Below are positions 27,970 through 38,151 of a stretch of 64,000 nt of DNA, piece by piece. Made by a program: the position numbers and the translations under genes. This stretch comes from Pseudomonas poae. GTDB lineage: Bacteria > Pseudomonadota > Gammaproteobacteria > Pseudomonadales > Pseudomonadaceae. Under the pieces are notes generated by a model that did not search any database, was not told the DNA's origin, and saw only the letters and a list, made by a program, of their open reading frames with translations. The stretch's first letter is position 1, and each line of letters starts with the position of its first letter. Location: assembly GCA_004000515.1 (NCBI GenBank), contig CP034537.1, positions 4,664,001-4,728,000 of the forward strand. Reading direction: 5' to 3'.

Positions 27970-30505
27970 ATGAACACTCTCAAAACCCTGATCGTCGTCG
28001 GCAATGGCATGGTCGGCCACCACTGTGTGGCGCAATTGATCGAGCGCGGCGCGCTGGATCACTACCGGTTGCATGTGTTCAGCGAGGAGCCGATGCGTGC
28101 CTATGACCGTGTGCACCTGTCGGAGTACTTCACCGGTCGCGATGCCGAGTCGCTGGCGTTGTCCGAGGCGTCGTTGTACCAGACGCCAGGCGTGACCTTG
28201 CACCTGGGCGTGCCGGTGCTGGAAATCGACCGCGCCCGTGGCGAGGTGATCACCGCTGACGGGTGTGTGGCCTATGACAAGCTGGTGTTGGCCACCGGCT
28301 CTTATCCGTTCGTGCCGCCGATCGAAGGAGCCGAAGGCGATTCGCGGTTGGTGTATCGCACCCTGGAAGACTTGGACGCCATCCGCACCGCCGCTGCCAA
28401 TGCACGCCGGGGCGTGGTGGTGGGCGGTGGCCTGCTCGGGCTGGAAGCCGCCAACGCGCTGAAAAGCCTCGGCCTGGAAGCTCATGTGGTGGAGTTCGCG
28501 CCGCGCTTGATGCCGGTGCAGTTGGATGATTTCGGCGGTTTGGCGCTCAAGGCACAAATCGAACGACTGGGCGTCGGCGTGCATTTGTCCCGCGCCACCC
28601 AGTCCATCAGCACGGGCGAGCAGTACCGCTACCGCATGAATTTTGCCAATGACGAATTCCTTGAAACCGACCTGATCGTGTTCTCCGCCGGTATCCGCGC
28701 CCAGGACGCGTTGGCCCGTCAGGCGGCACTGGAGATTGGCCGCGCGGCGTGGTGATCAACGATGAGTGCAAAAGCAGCGACCCGAATATCTACGCGATTG
28801 GCGAGTGCGCCTCCTGGAATGGCAGCCTGTTCGGCCTGGTCGCGCCGGGCTACCAAATGGCCCGAGGCGTTGCCGCGTTGTTGTGCGAGCAGCCCGCCGA
28901 GCCCTTTGTCGGCGCGGACATGTCGACCAAACTCAAGCTGCTCGGCGTGGACGTGGGCTCCATCGGCGATGCCCACGCGCACACCCCCGGCGCACGCAGC
29001 TATCAATTTATCGACGAGGCCAGTGCCAGTTACCGGCGCCTGGTGGTGAGTGCCTGCGGCCAGCATGTGATCGGTGCGGTGCTGGTCGGTGATAACAGCT
29101 ACTACGACACCTTGCTGCAATACCTGCAGAACAGCATCGCACTGCCCCCGGAACCGGCCAGCTTGATTCTGCCGTCGTCTGGCGGTGCACCGACCCTTGG
29201 CCCCGGCGCCTTGCCGGACTCGGCCACCGTGTGTTCCTGCCACAACGTGACCAAGGGCGCGATCTGTTCGGCCATCGACGGCGGTTGCAGCGACCTCGGG
29301 CTGCTCAAGACTCAGACCAAGGCCTGCACCGGCTGTGGGGGCTGCGCCGGGTTGCTCAAGCAAGTGTTTGAGCATGAGCTGATTGCACGTGGTGTCAGCG
29401 TCGATAAAAGCCTGTGCGAACACTTCGCCTACACCCGCCAGGAAATCTACGCCCTGGTGCGCGTGGAAGGGCTGACCACGTTTGATGAACTGCTGGCCAA
29501 GCATGGCCGTGGGCATATCGGTTGTGACGTGTGCAAACCCGCCGTGGGGTCAATTCTGGCGTCGTGCTGGAACCAGCCGATCATGGACGCGTCGCTGGTG
29601 CCGTTGCAGGACACCAACGACACGTTCATGGCCAATATGCAGAAGAACGGCACCTACTCCGTGGTGCCGCGCATTCCGGGGGTGAAATCACCGCCGACAA
29701 ACTGATCGTGATTGGCGAGGTGGCGAAGAAATACGACCTCTACACCAAGATCACCGGTGGCCAGCGCATCGACCTGTTTGGCGCACAGTTGCATGAGTTG
29801 CCGGACATCTGGGGTGAGCTGATCGCGGCGGGGTTCGAAACGGGGCATGCCTATGGCAAATCTACGCGCACGGTCAAATCCTGCGTGGGCAGCACCTGGT
29901 GCCGCTACGGGGTGCAGGACAGCGTGAAGATGGCGCTGCTGATCGAGGACCGCTACAAGGGCCTGCGTTCGCCGCACAAGCTCAAGTTTGCGGTGTCTGG
30001 CTGTACTCGCGAGTGCGCCGAAGCACAGAGCAAAGACGTGGGCGTGATCGCCACTGAAAAGGGCTGGAACCTCTACATTGCCGGCAACGGCGGCATGCGC
30101 CCACGCCATGCCGAACTGTTCGCCACCGACCTGGACGACGCGACGTTGATCCAGTACATCGACCGCTTCCTGATGTTCTACATCCGCACGGCCGACAAAC
30201 TGCAGCGCACCTCGGTGTGGCGCGAGAGCCTGGAGGGCGGGTTGGACTTCCTCAAGGACGTGATCATCCACGACAGCCTGGGCCTGGGTGCCGAGCTGGA
30301 AGCGCAGATGCAACTGGTGGTGGACCGCTACGAGTGCGAGTGGGCCAATGCGCTGAGGGACCCGGAAAAACTCAAGCGTTTCCGCACCTTCGTCAACGAT
30401 AAACGCGCCGATCCGGATATCCAGTTTGTCCAGGAGCGTGGCCAGCGCCGGCCCGTCATGGCCAACGAACTCACCCTGATTCCAACCGTCGAGGAGATTG
30501 CCTGA
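27970..30505 (+). CDS. nirB: Assimilatory nitrite reductase large subunit NirB (two frameshifts)
   Basis: An 845-residue siroheme enzyme that reduces nitrite to ammonium with NAD(P)H. The N-terminus has an FAD Rossmann motif (IVVGNGMVGHHC), and the middle has VVGGGLLGLEAA. BFD-type 2Fe-2S cysteines follow (VCSCHNVTKGAI and CTGCGGCAGLLK), then the siroheme/4Fe-4S region with CVGSTWCRYG and FAVSGCTRECAEAQ. Frames break at CC 28740-28741 and GGGGG 29678-29682 (six expected), each missing one base. The ATG at 27970 (MNTLKTLIV) is preferred over the upstream GTG. Its TGA overlaps the nirD ATG. Confidence 0.92.
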
Positions 30506-30846
30506 TGAGCCAGCCCACTTGGAAAACCGTGTGCAATGAGCAGGACTTGGTGATCAATTCCGGCGTAGTGGTGTGGTTGGATGGTGTGCAGGTTGCGCTG
30601 TTCTACTTGCCCACGTCGGGCGACGAGACCCTCTACGCCATCGACAATCACGACCCGGAATCCGGCGCCAATGTGATTGGTCGCGGGTTGATTGGCAGCA
30701 TCAAAGGCGACCTGGTGGTGGCCGCGCCGATCTACAAGCAGCATTACCGGCTACACGACGGGCAATGCGTGGAGACGCCGCATCAGCGCTTGCGCGTATG
30801 GCCGGTGCGGCTCACGGCTGGGGTAGTGGAGGTGGCGGTGGGGTGA
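30505..30846 (+). CDS. nirD: Nitrite reductase small subunit NirD
   Basis: A 113-residue Rieske-fold subunit of assimilatory nitrite reductase (WKTVCNEQDLVINSGV, YAIDNHDPESGANVIGRG, APIYKQHYRLHDGQC). As usual for NirD of the NAD(P)H enzyme, the Cys/His cluster ligands of true Rieske proteins are absent. It overlaps nirB by one base (TGATG), so the subunits are translationally coupled and shared control by the nirB leader follows. Confidence 0.92.
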   Translation: MSQPTWKTVCNEQDLVINSGVVVWLDGVQVALFYLPTSGDETLYAIDNHDPESGANVIGRGLIGSIKGDLVVAAPIYKQHYRLHDGQCVETPHQRLRVWPVRLTAGVVEVAVG

Positions 30847-30900
30847 TGGCTTGAAGGGCAGCCGTCAATCCGGCTGACAAGCTGGTGAGCGGCGATCAAC

Positions 30901-30928
30901 TGTGGGAGCTGGCAAGCCAGCTCCCACA
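30901..30928. repeat. Small REP hairpin of the GTGGGAGC family
   Basis: TGTGGGAGCTGG and CCAGCTCCCACA form a perfect 12-base stem around CAAG. It lies 55 bases after the nirD stop codon and may end the nirBD transcript. Confidence 0.75.
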
Positions 30929-30987
30929 TTCTTGACCGAGTAAGGCTTACTATGCCGCCAGTATTTTTCGCCCATCAAGGAGATTTT

Positions 30988-31437
30988 ATGTCGCTTATCA
31001 CGGAACGCGTCGCACTGGCCCGAAAGGGCGCCAATGACAAGGTCATCTGCCGTATGCCCTCAGGCTGGGCGGTCATGGGCGATGTGCAATTCCTGCCCGG
31101 TTACTGCCTGTTGCTGCCCGACCCAGTGGTCGCCAGCCTCAATGACTTGGATGCCGAAGCCCGCGCCACCTACCTGCTGGACATGGCCCGCATCGGCGAC
31201 GCAGTGCTGGAGGCCACTGATGCGCTGCGCATGAACTACGAGATTCTCGGCAACTCGGAGCCGGAACTGCACTGCCATATCTTCCCGCGCTACGCCTCTG
31301 AGCCGGAGGACAAACGCCGGATGCCGGCGTGGTTTTATGACTGGAAAAACGCAGTGCCCTATGACGAAGACGTGCACGGAGAGCTGCGTAGGAAAATCGC
31401 TGTGTTGTTAAGCGAGCATCAACCCGCCGTGAACTGA
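30988..31437 (+). CDS. HIT-family nucleotide hydrolase
   Basis: A 149-residue histidine-triad protein. The active-site motif is ELHCHIFPRY near residue 92, in the His-x-His-x form. Members hydrolyse Ap4A or other nucleotidyl phosphates. The region DKVICRMPSGWAVMGDVQFLPGYCLLLP near the start is normal for the subgroup. The ATG at 30988 has AAGGAG seven bases upstream and is chosen over an in-frame ATG at 30952. Its last 19 bases overlap the end of the convergent isochorismatase-like gene. Confidence 0.87.
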   Translation: MSLITERVALARKGANDKVICRMPSGWAVMGDVQFLPGYCLLLPDPVVASLNDLDAEARATYLLDMARIGDAVLEATDALRMNYEILGNSEPELHCHIFPRYASEPEDKRRMPAWFYDWKNAVPYDEDVHGELRRKIAVLLSEHQPAVN

Positions 31438-31988
31438 GCCAGGATTTCTTCGGTCTCCACCACCTTGGCATAGTCCATCGCCAGGTTGCTCAGCGACAGC
31501 GCATGCACGTCTTCTGCCGACCAGAGGCGTCCCGACAGATCGGGTTGATCAAAGGTGTAGCAGGCATCGGCGACCACGCTCACGTCAAAGCCCAGGTTAC
31601 CTGCGGAGCGTGCGGTGGACTCAACGGAGTTGTTGGTGATTACCCCGACAATCACCAACTGCCTGATCGCACGCGTATGCAGCCACCGCTCCAGCCCGGT
31701 GGCGGCGAAGGCATCCGGAACGTTCTTCTCTACTACATGCTCATGGGGCAGTGGGGACAGGGCGGGCTGGAATTCGCAGCCGGGTTGTCCGGGCCAGAAT
31801 ACCGAGCCAGGCGTGCGGGAGATGTGTCGGATATGGACGATGGGCCGCCCGGCATGGCGCCAAGCGTTCAGCAGGTGCTGCATCTGCACCTCGGCGCAGA
31901 GGTTATTGCGTCGCCCCAGCATTGGCTGGTTCATGCCTTGCTGCATGTCGATGATCAGCAAAGCGGGGTTTACGACTGACGGTTCCAT
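31419..31988 (-). CDS. Isochorismatase-like hydrolase with Ser at the nucleophile position
   Basis: A 189-residue cysteine-hydrolase-family protein. The fold markers are ALLIIDMQQGM (catalytic Asp near residue 14), VVEKNVPDAF (catalytic Lys near residue 88) and VGVITNNSVESTARSAGNLG. In the last block the usual catalytic Cys is replaced by Ser (TNNSVESTA). The lost thiol could mean a different chemistry or an inactive enzyme, though a Ser variant may be characteristic of this subgroup. It is convergent with the HIT gene. The substrate is unknown. Confidence 0.8.
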   Translation of the reverse strand: MEPSVVNPALLIIDMQQGMNQPMLGRRNNLCAEVQMQHLLNAWRHAGRPIVHIRHISRTPGSVFWPGQPGCEFQPALSPLPHEHVVEKNVPDAFAATGLERWLHTRAIRQLVIVGVITNNSVESTARSAGNLGFDVSVVADACYTFDQPDLSGRLWSAEDVHALSLSNLAMDYAKVVETEEILAQFTAG

Positions 31989-32113
31989 GGCACATCCTTA
32001 GGCTGGAAAGGCCTGGAACATATCAGGTTTATCTGGAACGTCGACAGTCCAATCTGCTGAGTAATGTGTGATGTGTCTGCATCTTATTAACGCCGCCCTC
32101 CGTTCGTTCTCGG

Positions 32114-32746
32114 TTATCGCTTGCTGAACGCCAACCGCGCCGCAAACAACACAAAGATCATCCCGGTGGTGCGGTCCATCCACTGGATGACCTTTTCGCG
32201 GCGCAAGAACCCGGACAGGGGTTGCGTGGCGCCAATCAGCACCAATGACCACAGCAGCCCAAGCACCACATGGATGCTCACCAGGCCAAACGTCCACACG
32301 ATCAGCGAGCTACCCGGGGGAATGAACTGCGGCAGGAAGGACACATAGAAAATCCCTACCTTGGGGTTGAGCACATTGCCCAGCATGCCTTTGACAAACC
32401 AGTTGCCGGCGCGCTTGCCGTCGCTTTCGGCGGGCGCCAATGAGCGACGCGGGCGCAGCAGCATGTTCAAGCCGAGCCAGGCCAGGTACGCCGCGCCGCA
32501 GTACTTGAGCAGGTTGAAGGCGACTTCGGAAACCGCGATCAACGCACCCAGGCCGAAGGCAACGGCAGCGCCCCATATCAGGCAGCCTGCGTTGATACCC
32601 AGGGTAGCCTTCAAGGCCTGGCGCTTGCCTTCTACCGTGGCGGTCCTGAGGACCAAGGCGGTATCCATTCCGGGCGTCAGTGTCAGGAGCGTGGCGGCAA
32701 AGGTGAAGGCAATAAGGTTGTCGGCAATGGACATGGGCGCAGGCAT
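32114..32746 (-). CDS. LysE/RhtB-family amino-acid exporter
   Basis: A 210-residue membrane protein with six predicted helices and the family signature LTLTPGMDTALVLRTAT near residue 20, followed by LGINAGCLIWGAAVAFGLGAL and LLKYCGAAYLAWLGLNMLL. LysE/RhtB proteins export amino acids or their analogues. The gene is divergent from the LysR regulator at 32864 (117 bases between starts), a frequent pairing. A second member of the family lies at 56630-57250. Confidence 0.87.
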   Translation of the reverse strand: MPAPMSIADNLIAFTFAATLLTLTPGMDTALVLRTATVEGKRQALKATLGINAGCLIWGAAVAFGLGALIAVSEVAFNLLKYCGAAYLAWLGLNMLLRPRRSLAPAESDGKRAGNWFVKGMLGNVLNPKVGIFYVSFLPQFIPPGSSLIVWTFGLVSIHVVLGLLWSLVLIGATQPLSGFLRREKVIQWMDRTTGMIFVLFAARLAFSKR

Positions 32747-32863
32747 CCGGGAAGGCGAGAAGGGACGTTAACGCAAAGCGAGGCGCCTTCACAGGGGTGT
32801 ATCACGCGCAGCCTTACGCTACCCTGCGCGCACCCTTGGACTCACCTGAAGAGTGACGCCCCG

Positions 32864-33772
32864 ATGAGCATCAACCTGCAGATACGCGACCTGGCGTACT
32901 TTATGAAAATCGCCGAACTCGGCCACTTGGGGCGTGCTTCCGAAGTGCTGCATATCTCCCAGTCGGCACTGTCCAAGTGCATCGACCGGCTGGAGGCCGC
33001 CTATGGCGCCGAGTTGTTCGAGCGGGTCGGGCGGGGGATTCGCTTGACCAGCGCCGGGCAACTCTTGTGTGAGCGCTCGCAGTTGGTCGAGCGGGTGCTG
33101 GATGAAACCCAGCGCCAAACCGCATCCATGGGCAAGGGGTTGTCCGGGGTGATTCGTGTCGGTGCAGCAGCGACCACTGCCGAATTCGTGTTGCCTGAGG
33201 CCTGTCGCGAACTGCAGGCGCAGGCCCCAGAAGTGTTGCTGGAGTTGCAGATCGGCATGAACGATGTGCTGCACGACTCCCTGCGCAAAGGCGGCCTCGA
33301 TATCGTGCTCGGGCCGTTGGGCGCACTGGAGTCTGGCGGCGATGAGGAGTTGACGCAGTTGCCGATCATGGACGACCAGGTGGTGGTCGCCGCCAGTGCA
33401 CACCACCCGCTGGCAGGTCAGCAGGTGCCGATGGCCGCATTGTGCGACTACCGCTGGATGCTTTCACCGCCGTCCGTAGCAACCCGCCAATGGCTCGAAG
33501 CCGCCTTCCGGGACAACGGGCTGCCGCCGCCGAAAGTGGCCATCGTCTCCAGCTCGCTTGCGTCCACACGCAACCTGATTATCGAGAGCGGGCTTTTGAG
33601 TTTTGTCTCCCGGCGCAACCTGATCGGCGCCGGCGCGGACGGGCTGGTCGAGGTGCCCAACGCACTGACCACCATGCGTCGACGGTTTGGCGTGGTGCAC
33701 CGTACGCACGCTTACTTGTCACCGGCGACACGCCGTTTTATTGAAATACTCCAGGCTCAGGGCGTGGCATAA
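32864..33772 (+). CDS. LysR-family transcriptional regulator
   Basis: A 302-residue LysR protein. The winged helix is in residues 5-62 (ELGHLGRASEVLHISQSALS), followed by the effector-binding domain (VIRVGAAATTAEFVLPEACRE opens it). It is divergent from LysE and stands 133 bases upstream of the yellow/MRJP-like gene on the same strand, so it could control either. An imperfect dyad, AATCATTCC-TGCA-GGGAATGGTT, at about 33782-33804 follows its stop and may be its terminator. Confidence 0.88.
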   Translation: MSINLQIRDLAYFMKIAELGHLGRASEVLHISQSALSKCIDRLEAAYGAELFERVGRGIRLTSAGQLLCERSQLVERVLDETQRQTASMGKGLSGVIRVGAAATTAEFVLPEACRELQAQAPEVLLELQIGMNDVLHDSLRKGGLDIVLGPLGALESGGDEELTQLPIMDDQVVVAASAHHPLAGQQVPMAALCDYRWMLSPPSVATRQWLEAAFRDNGLPPPKVAIVSSSLASTRNLIIESGLLSFVSRRNLIGAGADGLVEVPNALTTMRRRFGVVHRTHAYLSPATRRFIEILQAQGVA

Positions 33773-33905
33773 GCTCAGCAGAATCATTCCTGCAGGGAAT
33801 GGTTTGTTGAAAATACGCTAATAGATTCCAACAGTTCCCACCGCGATACTCATGGCGCACTCCCGGAATCGGGATGCATAACAATAAAAAGCCAGAGATC
33901 ACGCC

Positions 33906-35034
33906 ATGAAACTGTCTGCTGCGCACCTGCTTTTTCTCGCCCTGCAATGCCCACTGTTGGCCCACGCTGCCGACGTGCTGCCGCCGCAACTGCCCGTGAC
34001 CGAAGACAGCCGGCTGGTGTCGGTCGCCACCTCGGCACATATCTGGAACGGAGTTACCGTCGCGCCCGATGGTCGTACGTTCGTGTCCCTGACTCAGTCC
34101 GAAGGCCCAGGCGTTTCCCTGGCGGAAATCGGCCAAGACGGCCAACTGCATCCGTATCCAGATGCCCAATGGAACAGCTGGGACGCGACCAACCCGGGCA
34201 ATCATTTCCTGCATGTGAACGCATTGCGCATCGGCCTGGACGGCAAGCTCTGGGCAGTCGATGCCGGCAACACCGGCATCAATACCGGCGCCCACGCGGT
34301 GCCTGGTGCCGGCAAGTTGGTGAAGATCGACCTGGCTACCAATACGGTAGAGAAGGTCTACCCGCTGGCTGGCGATGTGCAAAAGACAACAGCTATTTTG
34401 ATGACATCCGCTTCCACGGTGACCTCGCGTACCTGACCGATCCCGGCGCCGTGCGCTTGGTGGTGCTGGACCTCAAGACCGGCAAGGCGCGCACTGTGCT
34501 GGAAGGCCATGAGCTGTCCATCGATCATCTGCCGATGTACGCCGACGGCAAAAACTGTTCATCCCCAATGGCCAGGAAAAACGCGTCGGGCTCGACCAAC
34601 TGGAAGTCACGCCCGACGGCAAATACCTGTATTACCAGGCCATTCCTGGACCGTTGGCGCGCATCGAAACCCGCTACATCGACGACGCCAAACTACCTGC
34701 CGCCGAAGTCGCCCAGCACGCCGAGCGCTGGCTGGACACCTGGAGTACCGGCGGTACGGCTATCGACGCGGCCGGCAACCTGTATGCCTCTGATGTGAAC
34801 ACCCGCAGCGTCAAACGCATCGCTCCCGACAAGACCGTCACCACCGTGGTCGCCGATCCGCGCCTGGTGTGGGTAGACGCGATGTGGATCCAGGGCGGCT
34901 ACCTGTGGCTACCTGCCGCCCAGATCAACCGTACGCCGGCCACCACTGCGGGCAAGCCGTCCACGGTCGAATATCCGGTGCACCTCTACAAGATCAAGAT
35001 CGACGCGCAACCGTCGCCTATCGATCATTCCTGA
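33906..35034 (+). CDS. Yellow/major royal jelly-like beta-propeller protein, secreted (two frameshifts)
   Basis: A signal peptide (LLFLALQCPLLAHAAD) is followed by a propeller like the bacterial yellow/MRJP proteins, with SAHIWNGVTVAPDGRTFVSL, NALRIGLDGKLWAVDAG, FDDIRFHGDLAYLTDPG and DAAGNLYASDVNTRSVKR. Related propellers (SMP-30 types) act as lactonases, and the catalytic role here is unknown. The frame breaks at AAAA 34381-34384 (five expected) and AAAAA 34550-34554 (six expected). Correction gives 376 residues. AACAATAA at 33880-33887, before the ribosome site, fits an Hfq/Crc motif. It is the first gene of a probable operon leading to CitMHS. Confidence 0.8.
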
Positions 35035-35100
35035 ATCGGGATGACGGCCCCGGCGATTCAGGCCGGGGACGTTTCATCTCCACAGCCTAAGGCTTGACTC

Positions 35101-36074
35101 ATGCCCCATACCATTCTCGTCACCGCGCCGAAACTCGCCGGCGCGGGCCTTGACTTGCTCAACGCTGGACAGTGTCGCGTGTTGTACATCGCGGCGGGCG
35201 AGGGCGCCGATGCCGTCGAACGCATCCTGGCCCAGGAACCTGTGGACGCGGTGATCTCCCGCACCCTGGATCTCACTGCCAAGGCCATTGAGGCGTGCCC
35301 GACCCTCAAGGTCATTTCCAAGCATGGCGTGGGCGTCAGCAATATCGACGTGGCCGCCGCCAGCGCGCGGGGCATTCCGGTGTACGTCACACCAGGGGCC
35401 AACGCGCAGTCAGTCACGGAAATGACGTTGGCGCTGATGTTCGCCGCTGCCCGCCGTGTGAGCTGGATGGACCGCGAGATCCGCAACGGTCGCTGGTCCC
35501 GCGCCCAAGATGGCCTGGAAATGAGTGGCCGTACCTTGGGGCTGGTGGGTTTCGGCCAAGTGGCGCGGCGCGTGTCCATTGCGTGCCAGGCCATCGGCAT
35601 GCCGGTGGTGGTATTTGACCCGTTGTTGCCCGCCGACAGCGATCTGCAAGGTGCCGAGCGCGTTGATTCGCTGGCCGCGTTGCTGCCGCGCAGCCAGGTG
35701 CTCAGCCTGCATGTACCGCTGACCGAAAAAACCCGTGGCTTCATCGGCGCCGAGCAACTCGCTCTGCTGCCCGAGGATGCCGTGCTCATCAACACCGCAC
35801 GTGGCGAAGTGGTCGATGAAGCAGCGTTGATCGTGGCGTTGCGCGAGCGCCGCCTTTACGCCGCCGGGCTAGACACCATGGCGGTCGAGCCACTGCCGGC
35901 GAGCAGTGAATTGCTTGGCTTGGACAATGTGGTGCTCACCCCGCATGTCGGTGGCTCCACCCCGCAGCCTTGGCCGCAATGGCCGCCGGTGCGGCGCGTA
36001 ATGTCTTGGGCTACCTCACCGGCAACCCGGTCGCGGCCTCGGCATGCGTCAACCCATCAGTCTTCGACAAATGA
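35101..36074 (+). CDS. D-2-hydroxyacid dehydrogenase (one frameshift)
   Basis: A 324-residue NAD-dependent 2-hydroxyacid dehydrogenase. The nucleotide fold is TLGLVGFGQVARRVS near residue 145. The catalytic residues are Arg in INTARGEVVDEAAL near residue 230, Glu in MAVEPLP and His in LTPHVGG near residue 281. It interconverts 2-oxo and D-2-hydroxy acids. The frame breaks at CCCC 35960-35963 (five expected). As read, it runs without a stop into the next gene and simulates a 559-residue fusion. With one base added it ends at the TGA 36072-36074, 13 bases before the RraA-like start. Confidence 0.87.
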
Positions 36075-36087
36075 TCAGGAGTTTTTC

Positions 36088-36780
36088 ATGACCAGTACTC
36101 AATCCTGGCCTGCGGGCTATCGCATCAACCCGCGTGTCGAGGGTGTAAGCCCGGCACTTGTCGAGGCGTTCCGCGCGATTCCTGTCGCCGTGGCGGGCGA
36201 CTGCATGGGCCGCAGCATCGGTGCCCGTGGCCTGAAGATCTATCACGGTGATTTGTCGCTGAAATTGTGCGGCCCTGCGTTTACCATCCGCGTCCGTCCC
36301 GGTGACAACCTGATGGTGCACAAGGCGCTGATGATGGTTGAATCGGGCGATGTGTTGGTCATCGACGGCGGCGGCGATGTCAGCCAAGCGGTGATTGGCG
36401 GACTGGTGCGCACCACAGCGTTGCGCGTGAAGCTGGGCGGCATTGTGATCGATGGCGCGGTGCGTGACCTGGAAGAACTGGCCGAAGGCATCGTGCCGGT
36501 GTTTGCCGCCGGCCATACCCATCGCGGCCCAAGCAAGGACGGCCCTGGCGAAATCAACGTACCGGTGGCCTGTGCGGGGTTGTGTGTGTTGCCGGGTGAT
36601 TTGGTGCTGGGGGATGCCGACGGTGTGATCGCGATTCCAGCGGCCGATGCCGAGGCGTTGCTGCCCAAGACCCTGGCCCATCTGGAGCGGGAGGCGGGCA
36701 TTCGTGAGACCAATGAAAAGGGCACGGCGGACCCGGAGCGTTTTAATGCGCTACTGCGGGCCAAGGGCCTACCGGTGTGA
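36088..36780 (+). CDS. RraA-like aldolase/decarboxylase family protein
   Basis: A 230-residue RraA-fold protein. GGIVIDGAVRDLEEL near residue 120 holds the Arg-Asp pair of the divalent-metal site found in 4-hydroxy-4-methyl-2-oxoglutarate aldolases, which also decarboxylate oxaloacetate. The VLPGDLVLGDADGVIAIPAA block near residue 170 is the family's second signature. A class II pyruvate aldolase role fits the neighbours (2-hydroxyacid dehydrogenase before, citrate-type transporter after). GGAG precedes the ATG at 36088. A true RraA (RNase E inhibitor) role is unlikely in this setting. Confidence 0.85.
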   Translation: MTSTQSWPAGYRINPRVEGVSPALVEAFRAIPVAVAGDCMGRSIGARGLKIYHGDLSLKLCGPAFTIRVRPGDNLMVHKALMMVESGDVLVIDGGGDVSQAVIGGLVRTTALRVKLGGIVIDGAVRDLEELAEGIVPVFAAGHTHRGPSKDGPGEINVPVACAGLCVLPGDLVLGDADGVIAIPAADAEALLPKTLAHLEREAGIRETNEKGTADPERFNALLRAKGLPV

Positions 36781-36855
36781 CCTGCTGCTGACTCGCGCCG
36801 CCCTGGCATGGGCGGCTGCCGTATGCCTGTACAACTATAAAAACAGGGTTTCGCC

Positions 36856-38141
36856 ATGCTTATGCTTTTGAGTTTTTTGATGTTGGCCTGCTTCATTTAT
36901 TTTTTGATGAGCAAGCGTTTGTCAGCCTTGACCGCGTTGATTCTGATTCCCACCGTGTTTGCCCTGATCGGTGGCTTCCAGGCCGACCTGGGCAAATATG
37001 TGATCGATGGCTTGAAGATGGTCGCGCCTAACGGCGTGTTGATGATTTTCGCCATGCTGTACTTCCTCACCATGACCGAAGCCGGGATGTTCGACCCGTT
37101 GGTGAGCAAGATCGTCAAGGCGGTGCGCGGCGACCCGGTGAAGATCTTTGTCGGCACGGTGCTGCTGGCGTTTATCGTGGCACTGGATGGCGATGGGGCG
37201 ACCATCTACATGATCGTGCTGTCGGCGTTCCTGCCGATCTACAAACGCCTGGGCCTGTCGCTGCCGATGGTGTGCTGCCTGCTGCTCCAAGTGGCCGGGC
37301 TGGGCAACATGGTGCCGTGGGGCGGGCCGACTGCACGTGCCGCCACCGCGATGCACGTGGATGTCGCCGACATGTTCGTGCCGATGCTGCCGGCGATGCT
37401 GGCGTGCGTGGCCTGGACTTTCGTGCTGGCCTATTTGTTTGGGCGCCGCGAACGTGCGCGGCTGGGCGGCACCATCGACCTGAACGGCGACTTCGCCGAG
37501 CACAAGGAGCACCGGGGTGACGGCTGGCGCTTCTATTTCAATTGGCTGCTGACCGCGCTGTTGATTCTTGGGCTGTGCCTGGAACTGTTCCCGCTCAGCT
37601 ACATGTTCATGGTCGCGGCCTGCCTGGCGCTGGTGGTGAATTTTCCGGGTCTCAAAGACCAGCAGGAGCAGTTGGCACTGCATGCGCCGCCGATTCTCGC
37701 GGTTTCCAGCCTGATCTTCGCAGCGGGGGTGTTTACCGGCGTGCTGTCCGGCACCGGTATGGCCAACGCGGTGGCGACCGGCTTGCTGAAAGTGATTCCC
37801 GACGCCTTCGGTCCCTACATGGCGGTGATCACGGCCTTGTTGAGTATTCCAGTGACCTGGTTGGTGTCCAACGACGTGTTTTACTTTGGCATTCTGCCGA
37901 TCCTGGCCGAGACCGCCCAGCACCACGGCATCACTGCGGTGGAAATGGCCCGCGCCTCGCTTGTGGGCCAGCCGGTGCATATCCTCAGCCCGTTGGTGGC
38001 GTCCACCTACCTGGTGGTGAGCATGCTCAAGCTCGACTATGCCGAGAACCAGCGTTTCACCCTGAAGTGGTCGGTGATCAATTGCTTCATCCTGTTGATC
38101 GTGTCGTTGCTGACCGGCATTTTCCCCTGGTTGTCCGTTGA
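36856..38141 (+). CDS. CitMHS-family citrate:metal symporter (probable frameshift at the end)
   Basis: A 12-helix transporter of about 428 residues, with FLTMTEAGMFDPLVSKIV near residue 75, ALDGDGATIYMIVLSAFLPIY near residue 112, VPWGGPTARAATAM near residue 155 and VSNDVFYFGILPILAE near residue 335. CitMHS proteins import citrate complexed with Mg, Ca or other metals. As read, the frame runs into the TerC gene. One base added at CCCC 38124-38127 gives the normal ending TGIFPLVVR and a TGA at 38139-38141, 10 bases before the TerC start with GAAGAGG between. Confidence 0.85.
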
Positions 38142-38151
38142 AGAGGTCGAC

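Noticed and set aside
35101..36780. A 559-residue fusion of 2-hydroxyacid dehydrogenase and RraA
   Set aside because: One base missing at 35960-35963 removes the dehydrogenase stop codon. With it restored, two normal genes with their own ribosome sites appear.
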